From NCBI GenBank assembly GCA_046047235.1, contig JBJOII010000012.1:1-53318 (forward strand): 53,318 bases of DNA, written 5' to 3'. Every line of letters begins with the position of its first letter. The first letter of the stretch is position 1. The position numbers and the translations under genes are program-made. Source of the stretch: JBMTVN01 sp046047235. GTDB lineage: Bacteria > Verrucomicrobiota > Verrucomicrobiia > Limisphaerales > JAHDYP01. The notes beneath the pieces are model-generated. The model was given only the letters and a program-made list of their open reading frames with translations, was not told the origin of the DNA and did no database searches. This document shows positions 22,684-31,259 of this stretch, in pieces.

Positions 22684-24522
22684 ATGAACACACGAACTGC
22701 ATTGCTGCTGGTTCTGGTGGCCAGCCTGCTTTTTGTTCCTTCATCCCGGGCGGTCGAGTTTGATGAGACCGCCCGCTCCCAGCAGGGCGACCTGCGGCTC
22801 AGCACTTACATCACTGCGCATACCGTGCAGGCCCTGGCGGACGACGCGGATGCGCTGGAGGGAATGGTCCCGGTGCTGCGTTCCATGGGCATTACGAAGG
22901 TCTATGTGGAGGTTTACCGCAGTGGGTTGGTGGTCTCCAGAGATCGGCTTGAGCGGGTTCGGGATTTCCTGGTGGGGCGCGGTTATCCCGTCGCAGCCGG
23001 TATCGCAACCGTGCCCGGAGGCGATTTTGGTGTCCCGGCCAATGCCGGACTCACCTGGTTCAACTGGCAGGCTGCCAAGACACAGGAAGATCTCCGGCAG
23101 GTGGTCCGGACCGCAGCTGCGGTGTTTGATGAATTCATCGTCGACGACTTCCTTTGCACCGGGGATCTGAGCGATGAGTCGGCAGCTGCGAAGGGGGATC
23201 GCTCCTGGTCGGAGTATCGCCGTGATCTGCTGACGAGACTGGCGGGCGAGGTGTTTATTCAACCGGCGAGGGAAGTGAATCCTGGCATCCACATGATCAT
23301 CAAATATCCCCAGTGGTATGACCGGTTTCATTTGTTCGGGTATGATGTGGCTCGGGAGTCTCCGTTGTTTGATGCGATCTGGGTGGGGACGGAGACCCGG
23401 GGAGCCCGGACCCAGCGCTTTGGGTTTACGCAACCTTACGAGGGATTTGTGAACTATCGTTGGATCGGCAGCGTGGCGGGTCGAACGCCGGGGGGAGCGT
23501 GGTTTGATCATGGCGACTGTGACGGGCCTGACTTTGTGGAGCAGGCGTGGCAGACGGTCCTCGCCGGTGCACGGGAGATTGTGTTTTTCAACTACTCCAA
23601 CCTGGCTTCGGGTCATCCGGGACATGAGCTGTTGCGGCGGGACTTTCCCGCACTCGCTCAACTTGCACGAGGGGTTCGTGAGCACCCCGTGGTTGGAACG
23701 CCGGCCTACAAACCGGTGAATAGCGATGCAGGCAGCGACCTATATCTGATGGACGCGCTGGGCATGCTGGGGATTCCGATCATACCGGTGGCGCGGCCCC
23801 CGCAGGACGCCGATGTTGCCTTTTTGCCGACTCAGGCGGCCGCTGATCCCGACGTCTTCGGTTACATCGAGTCGGCCATACTGCATGGGCATGACCTGGT
23901 GCTGACGGCGGGCTTTCTGGGGGCGATGAAGGCGAGCCCCCACGCGGCTGAGCTGGCTCGGCTAGCCGGAGTCAAGGAGTTGCCTGTTCCGGATACGGTT
24001 AACGCCCGACAGCTCAGCTCGTCGGGGGCACAACAGACCGTTGAACCGGCTCTGAGACTGCACGGCGAGCTGACACCATCCACAGCCACCACTGTGCTCG
24101 AAGCGGACCGTCATCCCTTTCTCACCGTGAATGTAATTCAGGATGCGCGTGTCTGGGTGCTGAACAGCCACACCTACTCTCAGCAGGATTTCGATGCGGT
24201 GGGAGAGGTGCTGTTGCCCCCGACTCCACTGGGGTTGCTTGAGATTCCCGATTTTTGCGCTGCGATGCTGCGGGAGGCCTTTAGAGGTTCGGGGGACGTG
24301 GTGCTGCACGGGCCAACGCGCGTAACACTGCAGCCGCTCAAGGAAGCAGGGTGGTTGATTCAGAATTACAACGAGGAAGAGGTTGGCCTGACGCTCGAAC
24401 TCTCAAGCCCGGCGACCCGGCTGCAGAACGTACTCAGCGGCGAGACGCTGACTCCGCAGTCGGGGCACATCAGCCTGCGGGTGCCTTCCCGTTCGCGGGT
24501 GTGGATTCGACCTGCGAAGTGA
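22684..24522 (+). CDS. Secreted TIM-barrel glycoside-hydrolase-like protein
   Basis: The 612-residue protein has a signal peptide ending at SSRA. Residues about 35-330 look like a (beta/alpha)8 barrel: ITKVYVEVYRSGLVVSRDRL, a typical second strand and helix, then DEFIVDDFLCTGD near residue 155 with paired acidic residues at a strand end, and FDAIWVGTETRG near 235 with a possible second acidic residue. Residues about 340-440 (GMLGIPIIPVARPPQDADVAFLPTQ) resemble the Rossmann-like trimerisation domain of beta-galactosidases (GH42 and relatives), and the end is a small beta domain. I cannot assign a GH family. The MFS gene is 18 bp upstream and probably takes up the product. Function is inferred; the fold call is moderate. 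Confidence 0.65.
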   Translation: MNTRTALLLVLVASLLFVPSSRAVEFDETARSQQGDLRLSTYITAHTVQALADDADALEGMVPVLRSMGITKVYVEVYRSGLVVSRDRLERVRDFLVGRGYPVAAGIATVPGGDFGVPANAGLTWFNWQAAKTQEDLRQVVRTAAAVFDEFIVDDFLCTGDLSDESAAAKGDRSWSEYRRDLLTRLAGEVFIQPAREVNPGIHMIIKYPQWYDRFHLFGYDVARESPLFDAIWVGTETRGARTQRFGFTQPYEGFVNYRWIGSVAGRTPGGAWFDHGDCDGPDFVEQAWQTVLAGAREIVFFNYSNLASGHPGHELLRRDFPALAQLARGVREHPVVGTPAYKPVNSDAGSDLYLMDALGMLGIPIIPVARPPQDADVAFLPTQAAADPDVFGYIESAILHGHDLVLTAGFLGAMKASPHAAELARLAGVKELPVPDTVNARQLSSSGAQQTVEPALRLHGELTPSTATTVLEADRHPFLTVNVIQDARVWVLNSHTYSQQDFDAVGEVLLPPTPLGLLEIPDFCAAMLREAFRGSGDVVLHGPTRVTLQPLKEAGWLIQNYNEEEVGLTLELSSPATRLQNVLSGETLTPQSGHISLRVPSRSRVWIRPAK

Positions 24523-24696
24523 GCCCCGGGAGCGGTTCCTGCTTCAGGTGGGGTACAGAACGCATCCGAGGCTGTCCGCCGCAGAGACACGAGTCGGGCT
24601 TCGGGTTCGGCACTTGCTTTTCTCGTGCTTGTGGGCCGCTTGGCTGGCATGGTCCTCGTGCTTAGACCGACGAACCGCGAACGACACACGACCACG

Positions 24697-25527
24697 ATGG
24701 ACACACCAGACACTGCCCCTGCAGCTGAATCGAAGCCCGAGACCTGGCTTGCTGGCCTGCGCGAGGCCTACGAGCAAAAGCAGGAGTCCCGGTACTTCGT
24801 TTTTACGCTCCTGAAGGAGATCATCGATGATGCCTACGCCTATGCTGAGCGGGAGGAATCTGAACCGATGCTGGCTGCACCGTATTTCCTGGCGGGTTGG
24901 AGGGAGACGGCAGCCTACGGAGTGCTGGTTCATTTGATGCGTCATCCCCAGGCCATCCTCGACCGCGTGTTCGCGGTGCAAGTCCAAAGGGATCTCCCCC
25001 GGATTCTGGCATCGGTGTATGACGGGAATCCGGCACCCTTGAAGGTGCTGATTGAGGATGAGGATGCGGAGGTGGAAATGCGGTCTGCTGCGCTGTATAC
25101 CTTTCATGTGCTGCAGTCGCTGGGGTTGATGCCGGCGGCTGAGGTGAAGGCGTATCTGCGGCACTTGCTGGATGGGGGTCTGCCACGGAAGCGGTCGCAT
25201 CTCTGGGAGATGGTCATGCTTTTGGCCGGGGAGCTGCCCGCACCTGAGCTTTTTCCGGACATCTATGCGGCCTACGATGCAGGCTTGATGGACGGCGGAA
25301 GCATACCCTTGAGTGTGCTCAATGCGAGGCTCGGCGCCACTGGACCGGTGGCGCCAGATGACGCCACGCTGATCGATGATCCCATCGCCGAAATCGAAGC
25401 GTGGATGAAGAGCGTATCGAGTGAGGCAGTGGAATCGGGTGATTACAGCAACTTGGGAGTCGGCCGCAACGATCCCTGCCCCTGCGGTAGCGGGAAGAAA
25501 TACAAGAAATGCTGCGGCCGCAACTGA
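24697..25527 (+). CDS. DUF1186-type protein with C-terminal SEC-C zinc motif
   Basis: From ATG 24697 the protein has 276 residues; an earlier ATG (24625) would add a poor hydrophobic stretch. The middle matches DUF1186 helical repeats: HPQAILDRVFAVQVQRDLPRILASVYDGN, LKVLIEDEDAEVEMRSAALYTFHVL, and KRSHLWEMVMLLAGELPAPELFPDIYAAYDAGL. The last residues are RNDPCPCGSGKKYKKCCGRN, the SEC-C zinc-binding motif (Cys-x-Cys spaced before a final Cys-Cys) known from the end of SecA. No role is established for the family; the zinc tail suggests contact with ribosome or SecB-like partners. It is convergent with the CotH gene, 11 bp apart. Confidence 0.82.
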   Translation: MDTPDTAPAAESKPETWLAGLREAYEQKQESRYFVFTLLKEIIDDAYAYAEREESEPMLAAPYFLAGWRETAAYGVLVHLMRHPQAILDRVFAVQVQRDLPRILASVYDGNPAPLKVLIEDEDAEVEMRSAALYTFHVLQSLGLMPAAEVKAYLRHLLDGGLPRKRSHLWEMVMLLAGELPAPELFPDIYAAYDAGLMDGGSIPLSVLNARLGATGPVAPDDATLIDDPIAEIEAWMKSVSSEAVESGDYSNLGVGRNDPCPCGSGKKYKKCCGRN

Positions 25528-25538
25528 GAGTCGGCGGC

Positions 25539-27983
25539 CTACTCTTTGAGCTCGGGTTGGTTCAGCAGGAACTCGCGCCGCTTGATGATGTGGTCTTTTA
25601 GGGCCTGTGCGTTGGCCCTCAGGTAGTCCGTGCCGGCTTCCCCGGACTCACCCATGAGCGAGGAGCGCAGGGCAGCATCGCTTTCCAGCCTGGTCACTGC
25701 CGCATCGATCAGCGGGTTGTAGCGTTCCGGGGTGTAGACCGTTTCCATAATCTCGCGAACACGCTGGAGGAATACGTGGCGGAACTCGGGGTTCGCGAGT
25801 AGCGGGCGCGAGAAATAGCCGCCCGCCCGCCACCACATCGTACCACCGCCAAATCCGCGTCTGCCCCCGAATCCGCCTCCCGTCCCACCTCTCCCGCCCC
25901 CGGGAGGCTGGTCGCCTTCCATGCCGAAGGTGAGAGGCATGTCGAAGAAGATCTCGCCGGGACGAAGCCCGTCGTGATAGCCCCACGTTTTGTCCTGGTC
26001 CCACGGGAACATGAGCCACTTGTCGCGTTCAGGGTCATGGTAGGTGAAGTAGTTGTTAAAGAAGCCGTCCCAGTGGGAAAGCACCATGTTGACGGCGAAG
26101 TAGTTCGCTACTTCCGCCACATCAAAGTGCTGCTGGATCACTTGCCATTGACGGGTGGGATCACTCGCGGTCTCCTCCAGCTGCTGGACGAGGTCTATCA
26201 AGTCAGCGTGCCCGGTGGTTTCATGGGTGCGTTTCTCGTGCTGCTCCTCCAGTCCCCGGCCCATCCAGCGGATCTTGTACAGGTTGCCCTCGTCGTTGAT
26301 GTCATGTCGGCGCAGGAAGGACTTGTTAACGCGCTCGACCATGACGTGGTAGCCAAGCACTTCGCCGTTGGCCCAGACGCGGACCCAATCGGACTTGGGC
26401 GCGGGCATCCCGGCGGCGGTGTAGACGTCGTAGGCCATGGCCTCGGCAAGGAGCGAATACTCGTTGCCCTCGAAGATCAGGTTGACCGAGCTCATCTTCT
26501 TCAGCCGATCGTCCTTGTGAAAGAAGACCCTGTAGCCGCGCATCCCGTTGCGGGGCGGAGTATTGATGTGATCAAAGACGCGCGTCTTGTCCTTTTCGCG
26601 GTCATAGTAGACCAGCGTCGACGAGCCGCGGGTGGGTTTGGGTGTGTCTTGTCCCGGGCCGCCGAACCCGGGGAAACCGCCACCGCGGGGGCCGCCGGGA
26701 AACATTCCCGGGCGCGGACCGCTGTTGCGCATCATTTCCTCAAAAGCGGCGATCATTTCGGGGGTGGGCTCAAAACCCTCCGGAGGACCGCCGAATCCTG
26801 GACGAGGTCCTCTACCCTGCGGCGCGGGTTGTCCGCCGGGGGCACCTGGAGCTTGTCCTTGGGGCCCGCCGTTTCCTGGGGGCGGACCGCGGAAGTCCTC
26901 CCTCCGTTCACCCGGCTGACCGGGGCCCGGGCCGAATCCTCCGGGCGGTCCGCGGAATCCTCCCCGGCCGGGGCCACGTCCTGGAGGCCCGAAACCCCCG
27001 AAGCCCGGCTGGCTGGCGGCTTCCTTGTCGCTTCCTCCCAACAGCAGAACCGCGAAGGACAGTTCTGCATTCTCCCACGGCTCATGCACATAAACCGAGA
27101 ACGTAGGCCGCAGCGATTGGTCATCCGGCGCAAAGCGAACTGCCTCGTCTCTCCCGGCTGCTTTGATGCGATACCGGACCAGGTTGCCACTCGGCTGGCC
27201 GGGGATAGTGACTGAATACTTGCGACCGTTGCTCGTCTCCATCGGAACGGCGGTCTCCTTTGAGGTCTCTTTGCCGTTAATGACTTGGTACAGGAGCTCG
27301 ACTTGAGTTGGATCACCTTCGACTTCAACGCGGACAACAAGTGGTTCTTGGGGTTCAAGTTCTACCGGGCCGTCCTCCGTGACGATGATGGGGGGCAGGC
27401 TTGCCGAGTAGCGGTCGTTGCGGCGTCCGGGCGAGCCGGCCGGTTTAGGTGTCTCCGGCAACACGGAGCTCGCCCAGTTCTCCGGAAGTTCGCCATCCAC
27501 ATCGGGGCAGATTCGCTCGACTGAGGCCGATTCACCGTCGGCAGTGACGGGCCACGGCGCCTCATCCTTGTATCGGGCGGTGTCAATGAGCTCGCCGCGG
27601 CCGTCACGCAGGTGCAGGCGTTCACTGTCTCTTTTGAGCGGACGCTTGAGCGGTCCGAGCACGGGCTGGTCATACGTCGCCTGAAAGCGTTCGGGACTCA
27701 GGGCAACAATCAGGTAAGCGCCCGCGTCCAAGGTCGCTCCGCCCGGAAAAGTGAAGACCTTGCCGTCGTCCAGTGTCCAGCCGCTCAGGTCAGTGGCCGC
27801 TTCGCCGGTGTTGTAAAACTCGATCCATTGGAGGTCCTCCTGATCGTCGCCGGGAGCATTATAGAATACCTCGTTGATGACGACCCGTGCCTGCAACGAC
27901 AGGCAGACTGTCAGGGTGGCGGCTAAGGCAAGGAGCCGGGGACGGAATCCGGGCTGAGAGGGTTGGCTTCGATTTTGGGTCAT
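25539..27983 (-). CDS. Secreted lamin-tail / CotH-kinase protein with Gly-Pro-rich insert
   Basis: Start ATG 27983 gives 814 residues with a signal peptide (LLALAATLTVCLSLQA); the reading frame extends 58 codons further up without support. Residues about 33-175 are a lamin-tail domain (VVINEVFYNAP; WIEFYNTG; LSGWTLDDG). A CotH-kinase region runs from about 455 to the end: MRGYRVFFHKDDR, VRVWANGEVLGYHVMVERVN, NLYKIRW and WLMFPWDQDKTWG, where the DQD is the metal-binding site. CotH proteins phosphorylate spore-coat partners in Bacillus; in non-spore-formers the role is unknown. Residues about 326-445 and 688-715 are Gly/Pro-rich (GRGPGRGGFRG types), collagen-like and low complexity; the first lies between the beta domain and the kinase, the second interrupts it. 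Such runs also suggest a flexible extracellular linker. Confidence 0.85.
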   Translation of the reverse strand: MTQNRSQPSQPGFRPRLLALAATLTVCLSLQARVVINEVFYNAPGDDQEDLQWIEFYNTGEAATDLSGWTLDDGKVFTFPGGATLDAGAYLIVALSPERFQATYDQPVLGPLKRPLKRDSERLHLRDGRGELIDTARYKDEAPWPVTADGESASVERICPDVDGELPENWASSVLPETPKPAGSPGRRNDRYSASLPPIIVTEDGPVELEPQEPLVVRVEVEGDPTQVELLYQVINGKETSKETAVPMETSNGRKYSVTIPGQPSGNLVRYRIKAAGRDEAVRFAPDDQSLRPTFSVYVHEPWENAELSFAVLLLGGSDKEAASQPGFGGFGPPGRGPGRGGFRGPPGGFGPGPGQPGERREDFRGPPPGNGGPQGQAPGAPGGQPAPQGRGPRPGFGGPPEGFEPTPEMIAAFEEMMRNSGPRPGMFPGGPRGGGFPGFGGPGQDTPKPTRGSSTLVYYDREKDKTRVFDHINTPPRNGMRGYRVFFHKDDRLKKMSSVNLIFEGNEYSLLAEAMAYDVYTAAGMPAPKSDWVRVWANGEVLGYHVMVERVNKSFLRRHDINDEGNLYKIRWMGRGLEEQHEKRTHETTGHADLIDLVQQLEETASDPTRQWQVIQQHFDVAEVANYFAVNMVLSHWDGFFNNYFTYHDPERDKWLMFPWDQDKTWGYHDGLRPGEIFFDMPLTFGMEGDQPPGGGRGGTGGGFGGRRGFGGGTMWWRAGGYFSRPLLANPEFRHVFLQRVREIMETVYTPERYNPLIDAAVTRLESDAALRSSLMGESGEAGTDYLRANAQALKDHIIKRREFLLNQPELKE

Positions 27984-28077
27984 GGGCTGTCGGTATCTGC
28001 TGCGTAGCCGTGCAACGGGAATCTGGGGCACGGCCTGTTGAAATGGAGACGACCATATCCCGTAACAGGTTACAAAC

Positions 28078-28323
28078 GTGTTACGCGTCTTGATAATTCC
28101 GACACCGGATGGGCTCCTTGCTGTGTTGTCACGCTCAGTCGCGGGTAACGGTCTCACCCTCAGCTGGAACGGCGTGCCGGGCCAAATCTATCGCGTGGAG
28201 TCCACCGCTGATCTGGTGAACGGACCTTGGGACCGCGTCGCGGAAATCAGCGGGGAGCCGTCCTCTCTGATCCTGGAAATTCAGTCTGCCGAGGGGCGCT
28301 ATTACCGGGTGGTCGGGCCGTAG
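28078..28323 (+). CDS. Small protein carrying a stand-alone C-terminal surface module
   Basis: The 81-residue frame (start ATG/TTG region at 28078) contains LTLSWNGVPGQIYRVESTADLVNGPW and ends YYRVVGP. This matches the closing module found at the C-terminus of many verrucomicrobial secreted proteins, including the end of the giant protease in this window (YEVQSSSTLETWQ...FYRVML). Here it has no signal peptide or upstream domains. It is divergent from the CotH gene, 94 bp away. It may be the relic of a longer protein whose front was lost. Treat it as an uncertain gene. Confidence 0.4.
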   Translation: MLRVLIIPTPDGLLAVLSRSVAGNGLTLSWNGVPGQIYRVESTADLVNGPWDRVAEISGEPSSLILEIQSAEGRYYRVVGP

Positions 28324-28371
28324 ACTGCAGCCTAATCGCCTCCACCCCGAGGCGGTTCGAGGTTGAGACGG

Positions 28372-28409
28372 GTACGGATTATTGGGACACGTGTCCCAAT
28401 AATCCGTAC
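28372..28409. repeat. Perfect 38-bp palindrome, copy 1
   Basis: The left half GTACGGATTATTGGGACAC is followed at once by its exact reverse complement, with no loop; CGAGGG follows. It lies between the 3' ends of the small module gene and the beta-helix gene. A near copy is at 44686-44721. No gene was seen in 28324-28454. Confidence 0.85.
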
Positions 28410-28454
28410 GAGGGCCACAGACACAGGGGGCTGCTGGGGAGTCCGGTGTCGGGC

Positions 28455-29825
28455 TCAGCGGTCCGTGTTGTGTTCCCATGCGCCGAGATCCGGGGTTGCG
28501 TCGCGCGGTTGGCCGCGGATGTCTGAGGTGACTTCCGGATGAGGAGTGCCTTTGTCTAGGGCATCGACAGCAGCGGCATTTAGCGACAGGTCTCCGTGGA
28601 GGGCATCGGCGAAGCAGTGGTCGACCTGTCCAACAAGGTTGTTTGTTTCTTTGGCGGATCCGCCATCCAGGCGGATGTTTCCGTGGATGAGGTTGTTTTG
28701 GATCAGGATATCTGAACTGCCGGTTCCCACTCGAATACCGCGCTGCCAGTTTTGTTCGGGCCGGCAGATGGAGTTGTGCAGCACGCGTATGTTTCGGGCG
28801 TACCAGAGCTCCATGCCGCAGTCGGCTCCGCCCTGGATGAAGTTGTTGCGCACGACCGCATCCAACACATACACGGGCACCTCTCCCTCACGGTTCGCCG
28901 TAGAGACACCAGGGTTCCCCAATGCGATACCCCGGTCGCAATCAACGATGACGTTGCGTTCCACGATGATCTTCCGCGACCGCACCCAGATGAAGACTGC
29001 CGCCCGGCCTCCTCCGTTGCGGCCGCGTATGTCCAGGAAGGTATTGTCGCTGAAGGTCCAGTTCTCCAGTGCCATCATGTCGATTGCGGAGATGTAATCG
29101 CCATCGAAGAGCCAGTCTGCCGGGGGGACGCGGGTATTTTCGAAGCGACAAAACCGCACCGAGCCATTTACGGCATGGACCGACGGGTCCTGCCCGGCCG
29201 ATCCTTTGATTGCCCTCATGCCGAGGTTACGGAAGTGGCAGTTGCGGATATGGACGTTGCGCGGTCCGTTTTCTGCCTCGACCTTCACGCCGTACGAGCG
29301 CGCTTCTGCGAAAGTGAGGTCTGCGATGATCACGCCATCGCAGCGTGCCACATGGAGGAGGTCTTCGTTCTGGTTCGGATGGTCCCAGCCTTGGCCATGG
29401 ATGACCACGTCCTCTGGTCGACCTGTTTCCCCGCGCAGGGTGATGTTGTGCTTCGCATCCAGGACCAGCGGGTGATCCAGCAGATAGTCCCCTGCGCGGA
29501 TCATGACCGTTCCGCCTGACTCCAGCCGGTTGATGGCGGCAAACAGCTCTCCCGCTGTGGTTACCTGGATGACCTGCCCTGATGGGGGTGGCAACGGCGG
29601 TGCTGGCAAGGAGCTCGGGAAACCTGCTTCCACCGTGCAGCCCATGCTGGCAAGCGACAGGATCAATGACACCCACGCTGCGATCCGGCGGCAGGCTGCG
29701 CCGGGTAGGCACTTCTTGTAGGCAAGGCTTTGAAAGCCGGACTTCTCCGCCACAAAGATCGGCGCGTTGCGAGTGAGGGAGGATTGCATACGTGCCATTT
29801 GCATCCTGCATGCCTGGGCACGCAA
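28455..29825 (-). CDS. Parallel beta-helix lipoprotein (pectate-lyase-like fold)
   Basis: The 456-residue protein has hydrophobic segment AAWVSLILSLASMGC, a lipobox ending in Cys near residue 63, so it is probably an outer-membrane or periplasmic lipoprotein. The n-region before it is unusually long; the true start may lie later, but no good internal ATG exists. The mature part carries a beta-helix: VIQVTTAGELFAAINRLESGG (the usual opening), GGTVMIRAGDYLLDHPLVLD, ITLRGETGRPEDVVIHGQG, GVIIADLTFAEARSYGVKVEAENGPRNVHIRNCHF, and IIVERNVIVDCDRGIALGNPG. This is the fold of polysaccharide lyases and of right-handed beta-helix proteins. No catalytic site can be assigned. A role in binding or cutting an anionic glycan is possible. 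Confidence 0.78.
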   Translation of the reverse strand: MRAQACRMQMARMQSSLTRNAPIFVAEKSGFQSLAYKKCLPGAACRRIAAWVSLILSLASMGCTVEAGFPSSLPAPPLPPPSGQVIQVTTAGELFAAINRLESGGTVMIRAGDYLLDHPLVLDAKHNITLRGETGRPEDVVIHGQGWDHPNQNEDLLHVARCDGVIIADLTFAEARSYGVKVEAENGPRNVHIRNCHFRNLGMRAIKGSAGQDPSVHAVNGSVRFCRFENTRVPPADWLFDGDYISAIDMMALENWTFSDNTFLDIRGRNGGGRAAVFIWVRSRKIIVERNVIVDCDRGIALGNPGVSTANREGEVPVYVLDAVVRNNFIQGGADCGMELWYARNIRVLHNSICRPEQNWQRGIRVGTGSSDILIQNNLIHGNIRLDGGSAKETNNLVGQVDHCFADALHGDLSLNAAAVDALDKGTPHPEVTSDIRGQPRDATPDLGAWEHNTDR

Positions 29826-30032
29826 GACTGCAGCGGTCAGGGCCAGGACCCCGGATTCGATCCAGCTCCGCGATTCCGGGACGAGGCTGAGGGTGTTTGT
29901 TAAGGCTTGTTGATGTCATCTCTTAGCCGGACTTGCGTGCGGCGATCCGAAGGGTTAGGTTGCCTCCCTTTTCGGGGCCATACCGGCAGCGTAGACCGGA
30001 CAAACAACACCGTTTCACGACTCCAGATAACT

Positions 30033-30623
30033 ATGAAAATGAAGACTACCCTTGGTTTAATGTGCGCCCTCGGTTTCACCGTCGGCATGATCCAGACAAA
30101 AGCGTTGGCTGCTGATGCCCATGAGCACTCCCATGGTGATGCCGCGCACGGTGCCGCCTGGGAATCCGTGAAGGAACTCGTCGCCGTCATGCACCCTACT
30201 GCCGGCAACAAGTGTTCCGGCGTGGTGCGGTTCATGCAAGACGGGCACAAGGTGAAGATTGTGGCGGAACTGGAAGGCTTGAATCCGAACCAGCTTCACG
30301 CGATGCACATCCATGAATTTGGTGATGCTACGGCTAGCGATGGCACCAGCGCAGGTGGTCATTACAATCCTGAGGGTCATGATCACGCGCTGCCTGAGAA
30401 GGACATGCGCCATGCTGGTGACCTTGGCAACGTGAAGGCCGATGCCAACGGCAAGGCCCGTTATGAAATCGTGGTCGAGAACGTCACGCTTGCCGGCATG
30501 CATAACCCGATCATCGGCCGCGGCGTCATCGTTCACGCCAAACCCGATGACGGCGGGCAGCCTACTGGCAATGCTGGTGGTAGGATCGCCTGTGGCGTGA
30601 TTGGTATCGCCAAGGCCAAGTAA
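30033..30623 (+). CDS. sodC: Periplasmic Cu/Zn superoxide dismutase
   Basis: The enzyme dismutes superoxide to O2 and H2O2 in the periplasm. ATG 30033 gives 196 residues with a signal peptide (KMKTTLGLMCALGFTVGMIQTKALAA). The Cu/Zn ligands are in order: HAMHIHEFGD (two Cu His), GGHYNPEGHDH with bridging and Zn His, ADLGN-type DLGN with the Zn Asp, and a later HAK. The conserved disulfide Cys pair is NKCSGV and RIACGVI. After the signal peptide comes a His-rich stretch (DAHEHSHGDAAHG), which may hold extra metal. A strong terminator follows 26 bp after the stop, so it is probably a single-gene transcript. Confidence 0.95.
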   Translation: MKMKTTLGLMCALGFTVGMIQTKALAADAHEHSHGDAAHGAAWESVKELVAVMHPTAGNKCSGVVRFMQDGHKVKIVAELEGLNPNQLHAMHIHEFGDATASDGTSAGGHYNPEGHDHALPEKDMRHAGDLGNVKADANGKARYEIVVENVTLAGMHNPIIGRGVIVHAKPDDGGQPTGNAGGRIACGVIGIAKAK

Positions 30624-30648
30624 GCCACCGATCTGGTTTAAATTCGAT

Positions 30649-30688
30649 CAGCCCCGGCTCGGCCTGAACGAGCCGGGGCTGTTTTGTT
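30649..30688 (+). terminator. Intrinsic terminator after sodC
   Basis: Arms CAGCCCCGGCTC (30649-30660) and GAGCCGGGGCTG (30670-30681) form a 12-bp stem with a 9-base loop, followed by TTTTGTT. This fits a Rho-independent terminator. Confidence 0.85.
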
Positions 30689-30723
30689 GTCGGTTTTGAG
30701 CCAATCCGGTAAAGACCTGTCCC

Positions 30724-31230
30724 ATGATACTTCGGCTAACCACGAAACTTGCACAGCGGATTAAACTGAAGCCGAAAGAAAAACTGCCGCTCGAGCCGGA
30801 TCCGCTGCTGGACTGGTCGGCCCACACCTTCTTTGCCGGGGGTGTGCCATACATTTTGGTGACCAACACGGCGAGCTTGTACTCCACGGTCTTCCGGGCG
30901 AAGGGCGTTACCAATGGCGAGCGGTTGGTTGAGCGGATTCTGTCGGTGCTGGGTGAGGTGCTGAGGCGGGACATGTATGGTCCGCTTTTTGAGAATCACG
31001 TTGTTCCGGGAGCCCAGACGATCTCCTATTCCAAGTCGTTGAACCTGTCGGTAACCGGCTGCATGAACGGGTTCGTATACTACTTCATCGGGTTTCGGCC
31101 GGAGACCCAGGACGACCCGCATGCCAACGCCGTCTTGCTCAACAGGACTCCGATGGGTCCCCAGCCCTACCGGTTTCCGCAGGAGACCTTTGCCCGGCTG
31201 GCCCTTCGGGCTCAGGGGGCGTTGAATTAG
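30724..31230 (+). CDS. DUF6933-type protein, copy 1
   Basis: A 168-residue cytoplasmic protein whose start MILRLTTKLAQRIKLKPKEK is nearly the same as that of the gene at 35074. Shared marks are LxxKLAxKIxxKP, DWSAHTFFAGGVPYILVTNTASLYSTVF and a C-terminal half with LxxRLV/LIETL. This matches DUF6933 proteins (helix, then beta-strand with ILxTNxxSLYS). No enzymatic motif is visible; the family's role is unknown. It sits between sodC's terminator and the convergent ppc gene (29 bp). Confidence 0.75.
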   Translation: MILRLTTKLAQRIKLKPKEKLPLEPDPLLDWSAHTFFAGGVPYILVTNTASLYSTVFRAKGVTNGERLVERILSVLGEVLRRDMYGPLFENHVVPGAQTISYSKSLNLSVTGCMNGFVYYFIGFRPETQDDPHANAVLLNRTPMGPQPYRFPQETFARLALRAQGALN

Positions 31231-31259
31231 GTGGAGTCGAACTGTGGTTGGGCTGCGTT

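Noticed and set aside
25974..27215. 413-codon plus-strand frame
   Set aside because: It is antisense to the CotH protein; its ordered look comes from the Gly/Pro-rich repeats.
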